From the NCBI GenBank assembly GCA_029204225.1, contig CM055095.1, positions 11,995,506 through 12,059,505 on the forward strand: DNA of 64,000 nucleotides, given 5' to 3'. Positions 47,130 through 57,659 of the stretch are shown in pieces (position 1 is the stretch's first letter; each line of letters starts with the position of its first letter). The notes beneath the pieces were generated by a model. The model was not told the origin of the DNA and ran no database searches. It saw nothing but the letters and a program-made list of their open reading frames with translations. This stretch comes from Diphasiastrum complanatum. Its lineage: Eukaryota; Streptophyta; Lycopodiopsida; Lycopodiales; Lycopodiaceae. The position numbers and the translations under genes are program-made.

Positions 47130-49059
47130 TGAAGAAGCTAGATCATCTTCCATGAGGTTCTTTGCCAGTCCAAAATCTCCTGCAAGATCTTCAAGAAGCC
47201 TTTAGATACTAATTCTACAAGCTGTGATACTAAGATACTATACTTGTCACTATCGGCCTTGATTTTGTGATAACTCAAAACCACATGCAAATAAATTTCA
47301 TGGAAATCAAGCACAGGTACTGGACTTGTTGTCGTTTAAAGCTAAAATTCTTTTGCAAATAACAATTGCTTTCAAATTATGAAAGCTAGGCTGGTAATGA
47401 CAAGTCCTTTCAATATTTGCCTTCTGGGATTGATGCAAGAATGAGTTTCAGTACTGAGGATCTGAAAACATGCATCTGTGAATGAATTCCAGCAGTTAAG
47501 GAAGAATGCTTCTTACTGCTGAAGTAAATGGCATATTTACGATATCCATCCAAGATAATGGATCCTCAGATGACATCTTTCCCATTCTGATAGCGTCTTG
47601 CTCAGCCTGCGAAGCATGTAGAATATGAAAATGAAATTATGAAGACAAGCTTGCCAATTTGCAGAAAATTTACTGAACATGCTGCAAGATTTTGACTGGG
47701 CAATAGTAACTTTCGAGCTTATCAGAATTGTTATGAACTTTTGATGAACTAGATGCAGCTTATGGAACAAATCAGATGGTAACTCAGAAACTTGACTTGT
47801 TGGAGAATTTGCTGATTTTATCCCAAGAACTTTACTAGCCACAAAAACAATACCGCAGAGGAGTGAGATCCAGCAAACATCAGTCCCTATAGCTGGAATT
47901 GCAGTAGATCGTCTAAAATCCTTTCGCCATTATCATTCTCTACTTCCATCAGTATATCAAGTTGGCATTTTTCCTTTGATTTCTCTAATCTCCTTTTCTT
48001 TACCACAGGTGAGAAAGCTTCCAAAACTTGCTGCCTTTTCTGATCACAGATAATTAAGAAAGGTCCATATCAAGAATGCTGCATCCATCGCAGTATACTA
48101 CACAAATTAGTTAGCAAAAAAGTGAGCTAAATTCACACTTAAAAGGGTGTTAAATACCTCGAGAGCCATGTGGTAGCTTGTTCCTGGAATGTTTAACTGC
48201 ATAGACGATCCCATCCCTTTGATGACATATCTAAAATCGTCTATGACTTTCATTGTATCAGGAGATGGTGCCATTCCAGCGCTGAAGTCCAAAACTAGTT
48301 GGAAGGCTGGAATCCAATTCAGTCAGATTTCACAAGAAATCTGCATCAAATTTCCTAATACTGAAGTTCATGCCCGCAAGAAGTGACAACGTTAGACTAT
48401 TTAAACAATCTCACAACAAATGGAGATCCCTGAATGTTATCTATTGCATCAGAAATATATACAGTATATTGAATAATCTACTTTCGCCTAACAGACTATG
48501 AGAAGCTACAACTTACATTCTACATGAAACTGAAGATATGCATACCTTCCGGGCTTCTTGGAATGTGACCACATACGGCTGATTCTTCCATAAACTTAGA
48601 ACCCATCTCGTGATAATATCCATTTTTGCAATCTTGTTCCGTATCAGGTCAGATTGCAATGAATCACGAACAGTTTTGGAAATTTTAGCTCTCATCTCTT
48701 GTGACAGGGCGGAGGGAAAACTTAACAGAGCAGATACAAACGGAGGGTAGAATCCCACAAATGACTTGCAAAGAAGTTGAGATTGAATCTATGATGTTAG
48801 GTTGGCATACCTTGAGATCCCTATGAAGCACTCGACTGGAATGCAGATAATTCACTGCAAGTAGAAGCTGTGCAAACCACTTGCATAGCCTCTGACAAAA
48901 TACAGGGAGCTCGAAGATCGGTAACAGTTGTGAGCAGTTGTCAAAAAGCTATGGAATTTCAGGATTCAACAAGAAGCTTTAAGCGCTTCACAAGATCTGA
49001 TGGCTACCATTCCCTCTTCAGGAAAGTAGATCCCGTTTGCTTTTTTCACCATATCCGCC
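47130..49059 (-). pseudogene. NEK-like Ser/Thr kinase exon remnants
   Basis: Three minus-strand blocks match the NIMA-related (NEK) kinase core in the right order. 49059-49014 reads ADMVKKANGIYFPEE after a TTTTCAG acceptor. 48891-48811 reads RLCKWFAQLLLAVNYLH and RVLHRDLK (catalytic loop HRD) between a TTTTGTCAG acceptor and GTATGC donor. 47179-47130 reads GDFGLAKNLMEDDLASS (DFG motif) between a TTGCAG acceptor and GTAAGT donor. The missing pieces are the ATP-binding N-lobe, the segment between RDLK and GDFG (CSNIF-type) and everything after the activation loop. The first block also lacks a clean donor. Exons of another gene lie in between. I therefore read it as a broken gene. A real but more complex gene is possible. 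Confidence 0.55.
47517..48776 (-). CDS. Candidate multi-exon gene, unrecognised
   Basis: Several minus-strand blocks look like exons. One ending at 48546 with AAG|GTATG contains MRAKISKTVRDSLQSDLIRN and ITRWVLSLWKNQPYVV. One at about 48294-48158 (DFRYVIKGMGSSMQLNIP, donor GAG|GTATTT) joins in phase to 48039 onward (GATCAG acceptor; KRQQVLEAFSPVVKKRRLEK, then an acidic helix). A frame at about 47842-47670 contains SELPSDLFHKLHLVHQKF. One at 47606-47517 (CGCAG acceptor; MGKMSSEDPLSWMDIVNMPF, donor GTAAGA) closes in phase. The 48546/48294 join is out of phase as drawn, and a TAG ends the third block unless it is spliced earlier. No domain is recognised. A nuclear-type basic motif (KKRRLEK) is visible. 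It could be a degraded gene. Confidence 0.4.
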
Positions 49060-49107
49060 CTGAAAACATATGAGAGAGAGAACGTACCGATTCAATTTCC
49101 ATGGTCC

Positions 49108-49494
49108 GTGCAGATACAGGCTAACATGGATGCCGGCGATAATTCTGAGCCTCTACTATTCTGTCTAAATAATGTCACAAATAAAATAGGTCTTGACAGT
49201 AACCCGGTCAGTGCTATAACTTCAAAAGTCGATAGAAGAAAAGTTGCACTAGAAGCAGCTCAATATCTTCCTGATATAACATTTCTGCCTGAGGAAGCTT
49301 TAGATTCTCGGCGACTACCTCTACCAGTTTTGCAGGAAGTTAAATTATGTCATCAACTTGATATGAAATTTTTGCAGGATGAGATGTCAAATATTGAGAA
49401 GGATAGTTTAATATCTTCAGAAAACGACAGGAGCTCCATTAAATTGCTTATCAGATTACTTCGTCATCGACTCAGATTACATTCCAAAGCGTGA
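49108..49494 (+). CDS. ORF of 128 aa, unrecognised
   Basis: This plus frame has balanced, protein-like composition: KVDRRKVALEAAQYLPDITF, then LPEEALDSRRLPLPVLQEV and HQLDMKFLQDEMSNIEKDSL. It could extend, after a frameshift or splice, into the next frame with SDYFVIDSDYIPKRES (about 49450-49500) and on to about 49725. It faces the opposite way from the NEK exons. I do not recognise a family. It may be an exon of a larger gene or of a pseudogene, and no promoter or splice sites were fixed. Confidence 0.35.
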   Translation: MQIQANMDAGDNSEPLLFCLNNVTNKIGLDSNPVSAITSKVDRRKVALEAAQYLPDITFLPEEALDSRRLPLPVLQEVKLCHQLDMKFLQDEMSNIEKDSLISSENDRSSIKLLIRLLRHRLRLHSKA

Positions 49495-49729
49495 AAGTTC
49501 AACATCAGAAACTCCGACTAAGGGGAGCACTGATCTTGAACAAATGCGAAATCATATTTCCGCCATGGCAACCAAGCCAAGCGATAGGTGCATGGATAAC
49601 TATTTGGCTTCTGCCAAGACGGAAAGTTCTTATTGCATGAATTGCATGAAAAGTACATCAACACATGAAAATGATGCGAGCCTTGGCGGTGGCATGCCTC
49701 CATGTCGTTTCTCAGAAATAGCATAAGCA

Positions 49730-51030
49730 CAGGGAACGACTACCGAAAACAGAAACAATTTTGAATTGCTTCTTGAAGAGTATGTGATTAGAACAAAATC
49801 CTGCGGCAGAAATGCCCCATAACTTTGTATGAATGGCAGGCTGGAATGACCAGCACTATCGATCGGCCAGATATTTCTCAAGAGCTTGATCTTATCGAAC
49901 TAGTCACAAGACAACTGGATACCGAGGATCTTCTATTTCAAAGAATTTAATATCTAATATTATTCGTCAACAGATGAAAGATTGCAACTGACATATTACA
50001 GCATTCCTGAATTAAGCCATGTTTTATGAGAATGAGGTGATGTAATTCTCAAGCAGCTCATTTTTTACCTATTCCAATCTAAGTTATCCCCACATCTGTG
50101 TGATCCGAGCTCCCCTATTTTATGTTCAAGTCAGGAGTTCTCCAACTCGCAAATGAGGACATACAAGAAAAATGCTCGGTCAAGATCTGGTCTACAGTTG
50201 TGCCGGCACGTCACATTGTTGCGATGTTGCTTTACGATTTTGGAATTAGAACTTAATATGGATTCAAGAATGGTGAGTAGCTCAGAATGTTTCTGATTAT
50301 CAGATAGATAACAGATACACATATAACATCTACGTACCTGCGATGGCGGACGATCACCAGGATCAGCATGCGATGGTGGATGAGCGCGATGGTGGATGAG
50401 CGCAACAATAGAACGTAAGAGGAGAGCAAGACGAGCGTGATGGTGGACTAGGAGAGAAGGGCGAGCACAGAAGAGGAATCGCGCGGGAAAGTATGCCCGA
50501 AGAGCTCCAAAAGCCCCAAAATCAAGACCCAATTCAAGGATCGAATAGCTCCAAAAGCCCCAAAATTTTAACCTCTTTCTATTTCTCTCGATGGCCAAAA
50601 TGGCAACCAATGAAAATCTTCAGTTACCTCGCAGAGCATCCACCTCAAGCATTCGCCTCCTGCCAAGTTGCAACTGTTGCGCCAATGCAACACCTCATGT
50701 CGTCCGTCCATCAACGTGGCCCATGCCATCCACATCACGCAGGTGGTTTTAGTGCTTTTTACCCCTTAGCTTTCAAGTACCCCGACACAGGTATCCCGAC
50801 TGCGCCATAGAAGGGTGAGAGAACTTGAGCCGGTGCCGGCAAACTCTTTTTGAGTTATCCTCAAAAAGGACTCTAATTATAAAGATTCTAGATTATTTTA
50901 AGACTATTACTCATAACAGGGTTCCTATGCTAATCCAAAAAATCGTCAAAATTTTATCATATTGGTTTTTGAGAAATTGTGTTGGTTTCATGCCTATATT
51001 GTACAAGTTTTTCCGAGCATTCGCGCGTGC
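49730..51030. other. No recognisable gene; small direct repeats
   Basis: A 159-codon minus frame at 50131-50610 spans simple duplications and does not resemble a protein: 'gctccaaaagccccaaaat' occurs at about 50504 and 50549, and 'gcgatggtggatgagc' twice at about 50370-50402. Nothing else was identified. Confidence 0.45.

Positions 51031-51031
<1 letters not shown>

Positions 51032-51091
<60 letters not shown>
51032..51091. repeat. (GA)n microsatellite
   Basis: A pure GA run of about 60 bp next to the chromovirus LTR. Confidence 0.95.
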
Positions 51092-51094
<3 letters not shown>

Positions 51095-51587
51095 GAAGTC
51101 CTCAACATAGGATTCTAGCCTAAGCATACCATACAAAGCAACAACACATGGGAACTGGTGGAGGTTAAACCAACCCAAACAAACCTAGATCGAACGGATC
51201 TAGCCCCCAAGCTATGGATCAATCAGGGTCATGGAAAGAGGAGTCACACCAGCAGCATGTAGCTACTAATCACAAAATCAAGCATACACTAGTGAGAGCC
51301 CAACAGGTATACTTATACCCTCCAAGGCCTATGCACCACTAGTAGTGCACTGTGACACCTCACTGGACACCTCTGCAGCCTATATGGGCCACGTCATCCA
51401 GTTCTCTAATGACTCACTAATAGACCCATACCAACTCCACCACCATGTGTTTAGACCTACAGCCATTAATTATGACCATGTACACATAAGGGCCCCAATT
51501 CCCTTATAGTCACAATTAACTTACGGGTTGTTGGTCTATCGGTTCCTAGCGTGGACACGCTACCCGAGACCAGTCATAGGCATGACA
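51092..51587 (-). repeat. Chromovirus 3' LTR (same family as 24141)
   Basis: On minus the purine tract AAGAGAGGAAGAA is followed by TGTCATGCCTATGAC from 51587. It shares the blocks listed for 24141, including GAGGGTATAAG as putative TATA region. The outer LTR end is lost in or beyond the GA microsatellite. Confidence 0.65.
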
Positions 51588-53343
51588 TTCTTCCTCTCTT
51601 ATTCAAGTTTTGTCCTCAAAACTTAAAATTGGGAAAGTTCCTCCTTAAGCTTCCTTCATGTTCTCAGGAATCGTCATCGTCCGTACATCCCCTCCATCAA
51701 ACTAGATGCTCGGTAATTATACGATTTCTCAATCGTTTAGTTCTTGTATCCAAGATCTTTTCGGGTTCAAACATACACCCGATGATTCATCCAACAGGTC
51801 CAACTGATCTCCATATCCAAGATGCTCTCCTTCACGAAGACTCTTTTTGAGACGACTAACATGAAATACAAGATGCACTTGCGATCCTTCCGAGAGTTCC
51901 AATTGTTAAGCTAAGGATCCGATCTTTTTTAAGATCTTAAACGGTCCTCTATATCTAGGGGACAACTTATAATGCTTGTTGGTACGCATTACACTTGAAT
52001 CCTTTAAGATTCTCAAATATGCCCAGTCTCCCACTTGGAAGTCTCTCGGTAATCTTTTCAGATTTGCATAATGTCTATCCCTATCTTGGGCACTCTGGAC
52101 ATTTTCACGTGCAATCCGTAGCATTTCTTGCATATCGTGTAGGAAATCCGCTACTTTCTGAAACTTGATCGTCTGAGTCTCAACCGCGATGGGTGACCTA
52201 GGCTCAAAACCATACATAAGCATAAATGGGCTATAACCGGTAGCCGAATGCTTACTACTATTATAGGAAAACTCGACCAATGGAAGGTACTTTTTTCAAT
52301 CAGATTGCCATCTGGAAACATATGCCCGAAGCATTTGTTCCGTCATCTGATTTGTTCTTTTTGTCTGTCCATCCGTCTCAGGATGATCAGAGGAACCCAA
52401 GCTCAGTGTCGTCTCTAGTTTGGCAAACACGGCCGACCAAAAGTGACCGGTGAACTTCGTATCGCGATCGCTCACAATATCACTTGGTAATCCGTAAAGC
52501 CTAAACAGACGTTCTACAAATATCTCAGCTAAATCAAAAGCCTTCGCGGTGGTCTTTACCAGAATAAATGCAGCCAATTTGGTAAGACGGTCGACCACAA
52601 CCCAAATTGCATCATGCTGTTTATTCGTCTGCGGTAACCCAACCACAAAATCCATGGAAATACTATTCCATCTCTTATCAAGGATATCCAATGGATGCAA
52701 CAAACCGCCAGCCTTATGGCGTTCAACTTTATTCAACTGGCATTGGTCACACTTGACCACATAAGATTCTACAAAGGGCTTGAGTTTTGGCCAATAGAAA
52801 TCCCTTCGTACCAAATCCAATGTACGATGTATGTTGGAATGTCCTACGCATGGTGAGTCATGACATTCATAAAGAATTTTATTCTTAACAACATCCACAT
52901 CAGGCACACAAACCTTCCCTTTCCAAAACAATAGTCCATTACGGATAGAGAAGTCATCAGTACTTTTTATATCCTTCCCCCCAGACTGATCACCATGATC
53001 ATCAGTCCTGCTTGATGAAACTGCTAGAACCCTATTCCAGATTGGTCCAAAATGTGGGTCTTTCTCATAAAGACCTCTCAAGGAGAGATAAAAGTCTGTA
53101 CTGATCTCAGTGAAGGAAAGTTCGTTTACTTCACCAATTCGACTAAGTGCATCAGCCACCTGATTAGATGAGCCCTTGATATACTGCACTTCAAAGTCAA
53201 ATTCTTGCATGAGTTCTGCCCATCTAGCCTTACGACCTCGTAAATCATTCTGATTACAGAAATACTTTAAAGGTTGATGATCCGGATTAACCACGAAACT
53301 ATTACCGCCTCCATGATTTCAATGCATGGATCACAGCAAAAAG

Positions 53344-53846
53344 TGTAGGAAATAGAAGGCCTAAGGATCTAGGATCTTAACTATTCAATCACACAAAGCA
53401 TTCTCAAAAGAAAGAGAGAGATGGCTAGAAACCCTCTTGTAGAAACTCGTGGACAGCCAAGGAGAATAGTCATTATTGCTTACAAAAGTGTCTCATACAA
53501 ATGGGATGCACACACATATATAGTCCAAGATGACTATCTAACTTCATGACTATTGGCTATCCAACTACTCGACTATTGGCTTTCCAACTGCTTGACTATT
53601 GACTATCCAACTTTCTATAAGTTACATAGAAAGAATAAGGTACCTCCAATATGTCAAGTTGGGGTACTTTATGTCACAATTAGGCCTAGTGGACCCATGA
53701 GTCCCTACCAAGTTAATTTCATACTAACTTAGCTAACTCTAAGTTTAGTAGGCCTAATATAATAAATGACCATGGTTACACAACTCTTGACCTTTTGGGT
53801 CAAAGTAACCTATGGTAATGTAAGCAATTCCATTTACATTCCAACA
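53344..53846 (-). repeat. 3' LTR of the nested copia-like element
   Basis: Direct repeat of 55953-56454 with few differences by eye. On minus it begins TGTTGGAATG at 53846 and ends at 53344. Confidence 0.93.
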
Positions 53847-53849
53847 CCC

Positions 53850-54610
53850 TCCTTAAATGGAAATGCATAACATAACATGAAGTAACTTCTCGAAAGAAAA
53901 AAATGCAACTTGCTGTCCGAACTTCATGTCGCCAAATAAACTTCGCACCGAAGTAGTTGAAATCTCATCCCCAATCATGTCCAACATATAAAAGAAAAAG
54001 AATGCGTAATAATGAAGCATCAAGTCGAAGGGTGAGGATTTGCATGCTCCAACATAAACTCGGCAATAAGTCGAAACATGGACTTGTAATCCATCATAGG
54101 TTCCCACATCATTCAAAAATACTTCTTACCATAAGGACAATAAAAAAGAGTACCAAGCTCTTTTGGCATCACATCCTCCCAAACCTTACCATCAATGACT
54201 TGCTCACATAGAATAGGCAATGTACCAACATCATGATGAAGAGTAAGTGTAGAATCAAAAAAATCAGCAAGAGGTGCTAATTTTAAAGAGGCACGTGCCT
54301 TCCTTTCATAGTAAGACATTTCTTTGCTATCCTGCAAAGTCACCAATAGCTGACAAGGAACTGTTATGGGCTGTTCAACACTTTGCTGCCGAAAGTGTTC
54401 CCAGCATGGACCATGTTGTCCATAATCTTCCGCAGGCTGTTCTTGAAGCATAATGGACTGCTCATGATGTAAAATGGGCTGTAAATGACCAAAAGAAGAT
54501 GACTGAACCTGCTGTCCAACATCTTCATCATAAAAATTTGGCAAACTACCAAGAGATGCATCAACGATGATGTCATCAAAGTTGTCCCTCGAAGAGGTAT
54601 GGGATGACAT
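53850..54610 (-). pseudogene. Downstream frame in the nested element, function unknown
   Basis: After gag, the minus strand has an acidic/Ser-rich frame (SSRDNFDDIIVDASLGSLPN, 54610 onward) with Gln-rich and His-rich stretches and no protease, integrase or RT motif. It may be the leftover linker between integrase and RT of a parental copia, fused to gag by deletion, or captured sequence. A second frame at 54116-53853 follows. Confidence 0.35.
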
Positions 54611-54699
54611 AGAAGATTCTTCAAGTAATGAAAATTCTCTCCAACCAAATGCTCACTCTTAACACTTTGAACAAAAGTACTAATTGACACATGTTGACT

Positions 54700-55360
54700 C
54701 CCTCCTCGATTAGTACAAAAAGGTTCCAAAGAAATACTCAATGATGACACAAATGGAAGGTAAGAATTAGGAAGAGAGTTGAGAGAAATACTCAATGATG
54801 ACACAAATGGAAGGTAAGAATTAGGAAGAGAGTTGAGAGTAATAGACACAAATTGTGAGTTCTCAATCACCTCATCAATACTAAGAAGCTCCTCTTGAAG
54901 ATCCTTGATCTTCGTCAAGTGGTTTGTAAGCAAATCACCTTCTTGCATCTTCAAGATAGAAAGTTGATTTCAAAGATATACCACTTTTGCCACATTCTTA
55001 CTTGAAACATCTTTCCAAGAGTCTCCCAAGCACTTTTAGAAATCTTACATGATCTAATATTGGAAGATAGATCTCTTCACTGATAATGCAATGACAGAAT
55101 GTGCTTGTGCATCTCGTCGATCCCACTTCTTTTGCTCATTGGAAGATACCTTCGTAGTTGAAGAAGTAGTTGTTCTAGATGGTGTAATAGGTGCCAAGGT
55201 AGGCGGCCTTTCTTCATCACCATTAACTACTTCCCACAAACCTTTAGCAATTAGAAGGTTCTTTATCATGTAGCACCACAAGGAATAGTTTGTGCCATCC
55301 AACCTATCTTCATTAAATAAAGAACCAATAGACTCCGATTCTTTAGCCATAACAAAAAAA
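54700..55360 (-). pseudogene. Copia gag of the nested element
   Basis: Minus frame from about 55350: MAKESESIGSLFNEDRLDGT, then NYSLWCYMIKNLLIAKGLWE, VVNGDEERPP and KWDRRDAQAHSVIALSVK. These are the DUF4219 and UBN2-like start of copia gag. After a short disordered stretch it resumes at about 54954 with MQEGDLLTNHLTKIKDLQEE and LLSIDEVIENSQFV. A 54-bp segment (18 codons, LPNSYLPFVSSLSIS) is tandemly duplicated in frame at 54730-54837. The zinc knuckle is not evident. Confidence 0.75.
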
Positions 55361-55952
55361 TCTGCTTGTAGTAGATAGGAAATAGACTTTCCAAGATAAA
55401 ATCTACTCAAAGGGTAGCAATATAAAGCTGAAATTATGAGCATAATAGATTGCAATACTCCACATGCAATTTGCTCAACAAGAAATGAAATAGGTGGCTG
55501 ATTTCTGCACAAAAAACAGAATGCTCACAAATAGGTAGACTTCGAAAGAAGCCAAAACCAAGACCAGAAATATGTGGCTAAAAAGAGTGCACACTATGTG
55601 CATATAGAGCTTATGGTAGTGCCCCACTCCAAGCTCACCAACAGGGAAATTTCAGCAAAAAATGTGTCCAGAACACATGTATCTTCATTTAAGAAGTAAA
55701 TCTGAAATTTTCAGCATGTAATTGAGTCAAGATCACATGCAATTGGTTTGAGCATGGGCGCCCTACTGCTAGCTCTCAAATAGGTGAAGGTGCTTTGCAA
55801 TTTCCTACAAAAAAGCTATAAGAAGATGAACAGATTCTTCTCCTGCAAAAATCAGCAGCTTGATGTATTTTTGCAACCAAAAGGGTAAGATGATAGCTTC
55901 CTATTGGGTGCCCTCCTGCAAGCAATATGATGACCTAAAGGCTCTGATACCA

Positions 55953-56454
55953 TGTAGGAAATAGAAGCCTAAGGATCCAGGATCTTAACTATTCAATCAC
56001 ACAAAGCATTCTCAAAAGAAAGAGAGAGATGGCTAGAAACCCTCTTGTAGAAACTTGTGGATAGCCAAGGAGATCAGTCATTATTGCTTACAAAAGTGTC
56101 TCATACAAATGGGATGCACACACATATATAGTCCAAGATGATTATCTAACTTCATGACTAGTGGCTATCCAACTACTTGACTATTGGCATTCCAATTACT
56201 TGACTATTGACTATCCAACTTTCTATAAGTTACATAGAAAGAATAAGGTACCTCCAATATGTCAAGTTGGGGTACTTTATGTCACAATTAGGCCTAGTGG
56301 ACCCATGAGTCCCTACCAAGTTAATTTCATACTAACTTAGCTTACTCTAAGTTTAGTAGGCCTAATATAATAAATGACCATGGTTACACAGCTCTTGACC
56401 TTTTGGGTCAAAGTAATCTATGGTAATGTAAGCAACTCCATTTACATTCCAACA
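55953..56454 (-). repeat. 5' LTR of the nested copia-like element
   Basis: Partner of 53344-53846, followed on minus by the PBS at 55952-55940. Confidence 0.93.
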
Positions 56455-56810
56455 AAAAGCTCTTTTTTCTGAGTGGTATACCTGACTTGTGCATCGGTTA
56501 GTTTCTTACTTTCAAAGGCAACGGACTGACCCTCCTGTAAGAGAACAGCTCCAATAGCCGTATCACTCACGTCAATGTTAATGACGAACGACAAATTTGG
56601 ATCCGCTATTCTCAAAACTGGAGCTGAGGCAATTAGAAGCTTGAGTTTGCGAAAAGTCTCATCTAATTTCTCATTCCATCTGATGGGAGGACTTGGCCTA
56701 CTTTTGCGGCTTTTCACTCCTTTCAACATATTGTTGAGAGGTGCGGCAATCTTGAGTACTCCTGGAACATAACCATTCAGTTCTCTGTTGCCCATTTTGC
56801 AGTTGATAAA

Positions 56811-57056
56811 TCAAATATACAGGTCGGAATCATCTATCATCGTGACAAAAGCTTTCTGGAATTCCGTCAAAAATTGTTTATTGCTCTGATGAAGTTCTAA
56901 ATCTGCCTTGCCTAAAGTTTGCAACAATTTTTTTGAGTCTAGGGTGTCATCACTATCGGGTGAGGCCGGCTGAATTTTCGTATTTCCCCAATCACTTCCT
57001 GGTGATGCCGGGCGAATCTCGGTAGCACCCCCCTCCAAAATTTCATCAGTATCCAT
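56811..57056 (-). pseudogene. Short frame upstream of the gypsy RNase H, unrecognised
   Basis: A minus frame of 81 codons, MDTDEILEGGATEIRPASPG with a repeated (K/R)IQPASP(D/G)SD motif and a helical C-terminal part. It could be a piece of the gypsy gag or protease region, since it lies upstream of the RNase H block in the same orientation. No catalytic motif is visible. Confidence 0.25.
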
Positions 57057-57079
57057 CTGCTTGCCAACTGAAAATTTAA

Positions 57080-57648
57080 AAAATCATTCCCTGGCGCTCC
57101 ATGAAGACGAAACGAAGGACAAAGGAAAAGTGTTCGTCCCTGCAGTGAAAAGACACCCTAGACCAAAAGCACAAATCGAAGGAAAAGAATTCGATCTGAC
57201 AGGTGGCAGCTCGATGAGCGTGGAGTCTTGGACTACCATGCTCAACTACCAAGGTCCACGTCATCAAGGGATAAGTAACTAATAGTTTAGGATTGAGTAT
57301 GTCTTTTAAACTCTTGCTTAGTGAACTTACAGTTTCCCCAATAGATAATAAAATAGAATAACCAAAGACTGTTCAAGAGAGAGATATAGAGAAAGAGATA
57401 CAAAAGAAAAGATAGTCACATTCAAGTGCTATGAGCTATGCATCAAAGTCTGCCAACGAGCAGAACATAGCTGATTCGTGAGAGGAGTGAACAGCAGGCC
57501 GCCAACGAGTGAGACACTGATCAACTCACTCATAGCGAAAATACAAATTACAATTGTTCTCTTATCTTGATCTTTTGTTATTCGTGTCATTTGTTTGACA
57601 GAATGATTTTGTGTCTATGGTCGGTAGTCGTTTGCTTAGGATCCTACA
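57080..57648 (+). repeat. Solo or truncated LTR of the copia element 3 family
   Basis: Ordered blocks are shared with the LTR at 34969-35612: GGCAGCTCGA.GAG.GTGG, AAAGTCTGCCAA.GAGCAGAAC, GCCGCCAACGAG...GACACTGA, and GTTTGCTTAGGATCCT near the end. It ends in CCTACA at 57648 with no PBS or gag after it. The 5' boundary is unclear. Confidence 0.7.
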
Positions 57649-57659
57649 TTATTTCCGCA

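Larger units (their letters stand above)
53344..56454 (-). mobile_element. Non-autonomous copia-like element nested in gypsy RNase H
   Basis: Two direct LTRs (53344-53846 and 55953-56454, about 502 bp, minus-strand start TGTTGGAATGTAAATGG, end CTATTTCCTACA) bracket a 2.1-kb internal region. The PBS TGGTATCAGAGCC (55952-55940) abuts the 5' LTR, and the PPT AAGGAGGG precedes the 3' LTR. Target-site duplications AAAAG lie at 53339-53343 and 56455-56459. Removing the insert restores the gypsy RNase H reading across KELF/AVIHAL, so the nesting order is certain. Inside are a gag frame and an unrelated tail frame. No integrase or RT is present, so it needs enzymes in trans. Confidence 0.92.
51600..56790 (-). 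pseudogene. Ty3/gypsy chromovirus, split by a nested insertion
   Basis: Minus strand, in order. RNase H N-part is at 56790-56460 (NNMLKGVKSRKS, WNEKLDETFRKLKLLIASAP, FVINIDVSDTAIGAVLLQEG, ending KKELF). The insertion 53344-56454 follows. RNase H then resumes at 53338 (AVIHALKSW, PDHQPLKYF) and continues with WAELMQEFDFEVQYIKGSSN and QVADALSRIGEV. The integrase HHCC zinc region lies at about 52880-52730 (CHDSPCVGHSNIHR, CDQCQLNKVE). The integrase core has SISMDFVVGLP, SDIVSDRDTKFTG and TDGQTKRTNQ at 52690-52340. The integrase C-terminal part is at 52280-51906 (GYSPFMLMYGFEPRSP) and the chromodomain at about 51785-51610 (EKILDTRTKRLRNR, stops). In DGQTK the catalytic Glu is Lys. RT, protease and gag are gone. 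Confidence 0.92.

Noticed and set aside
50131-50610. 159-codon minus frame
   Set aside because: It spans simple direct repeats and has no recognisable domain or splice context.
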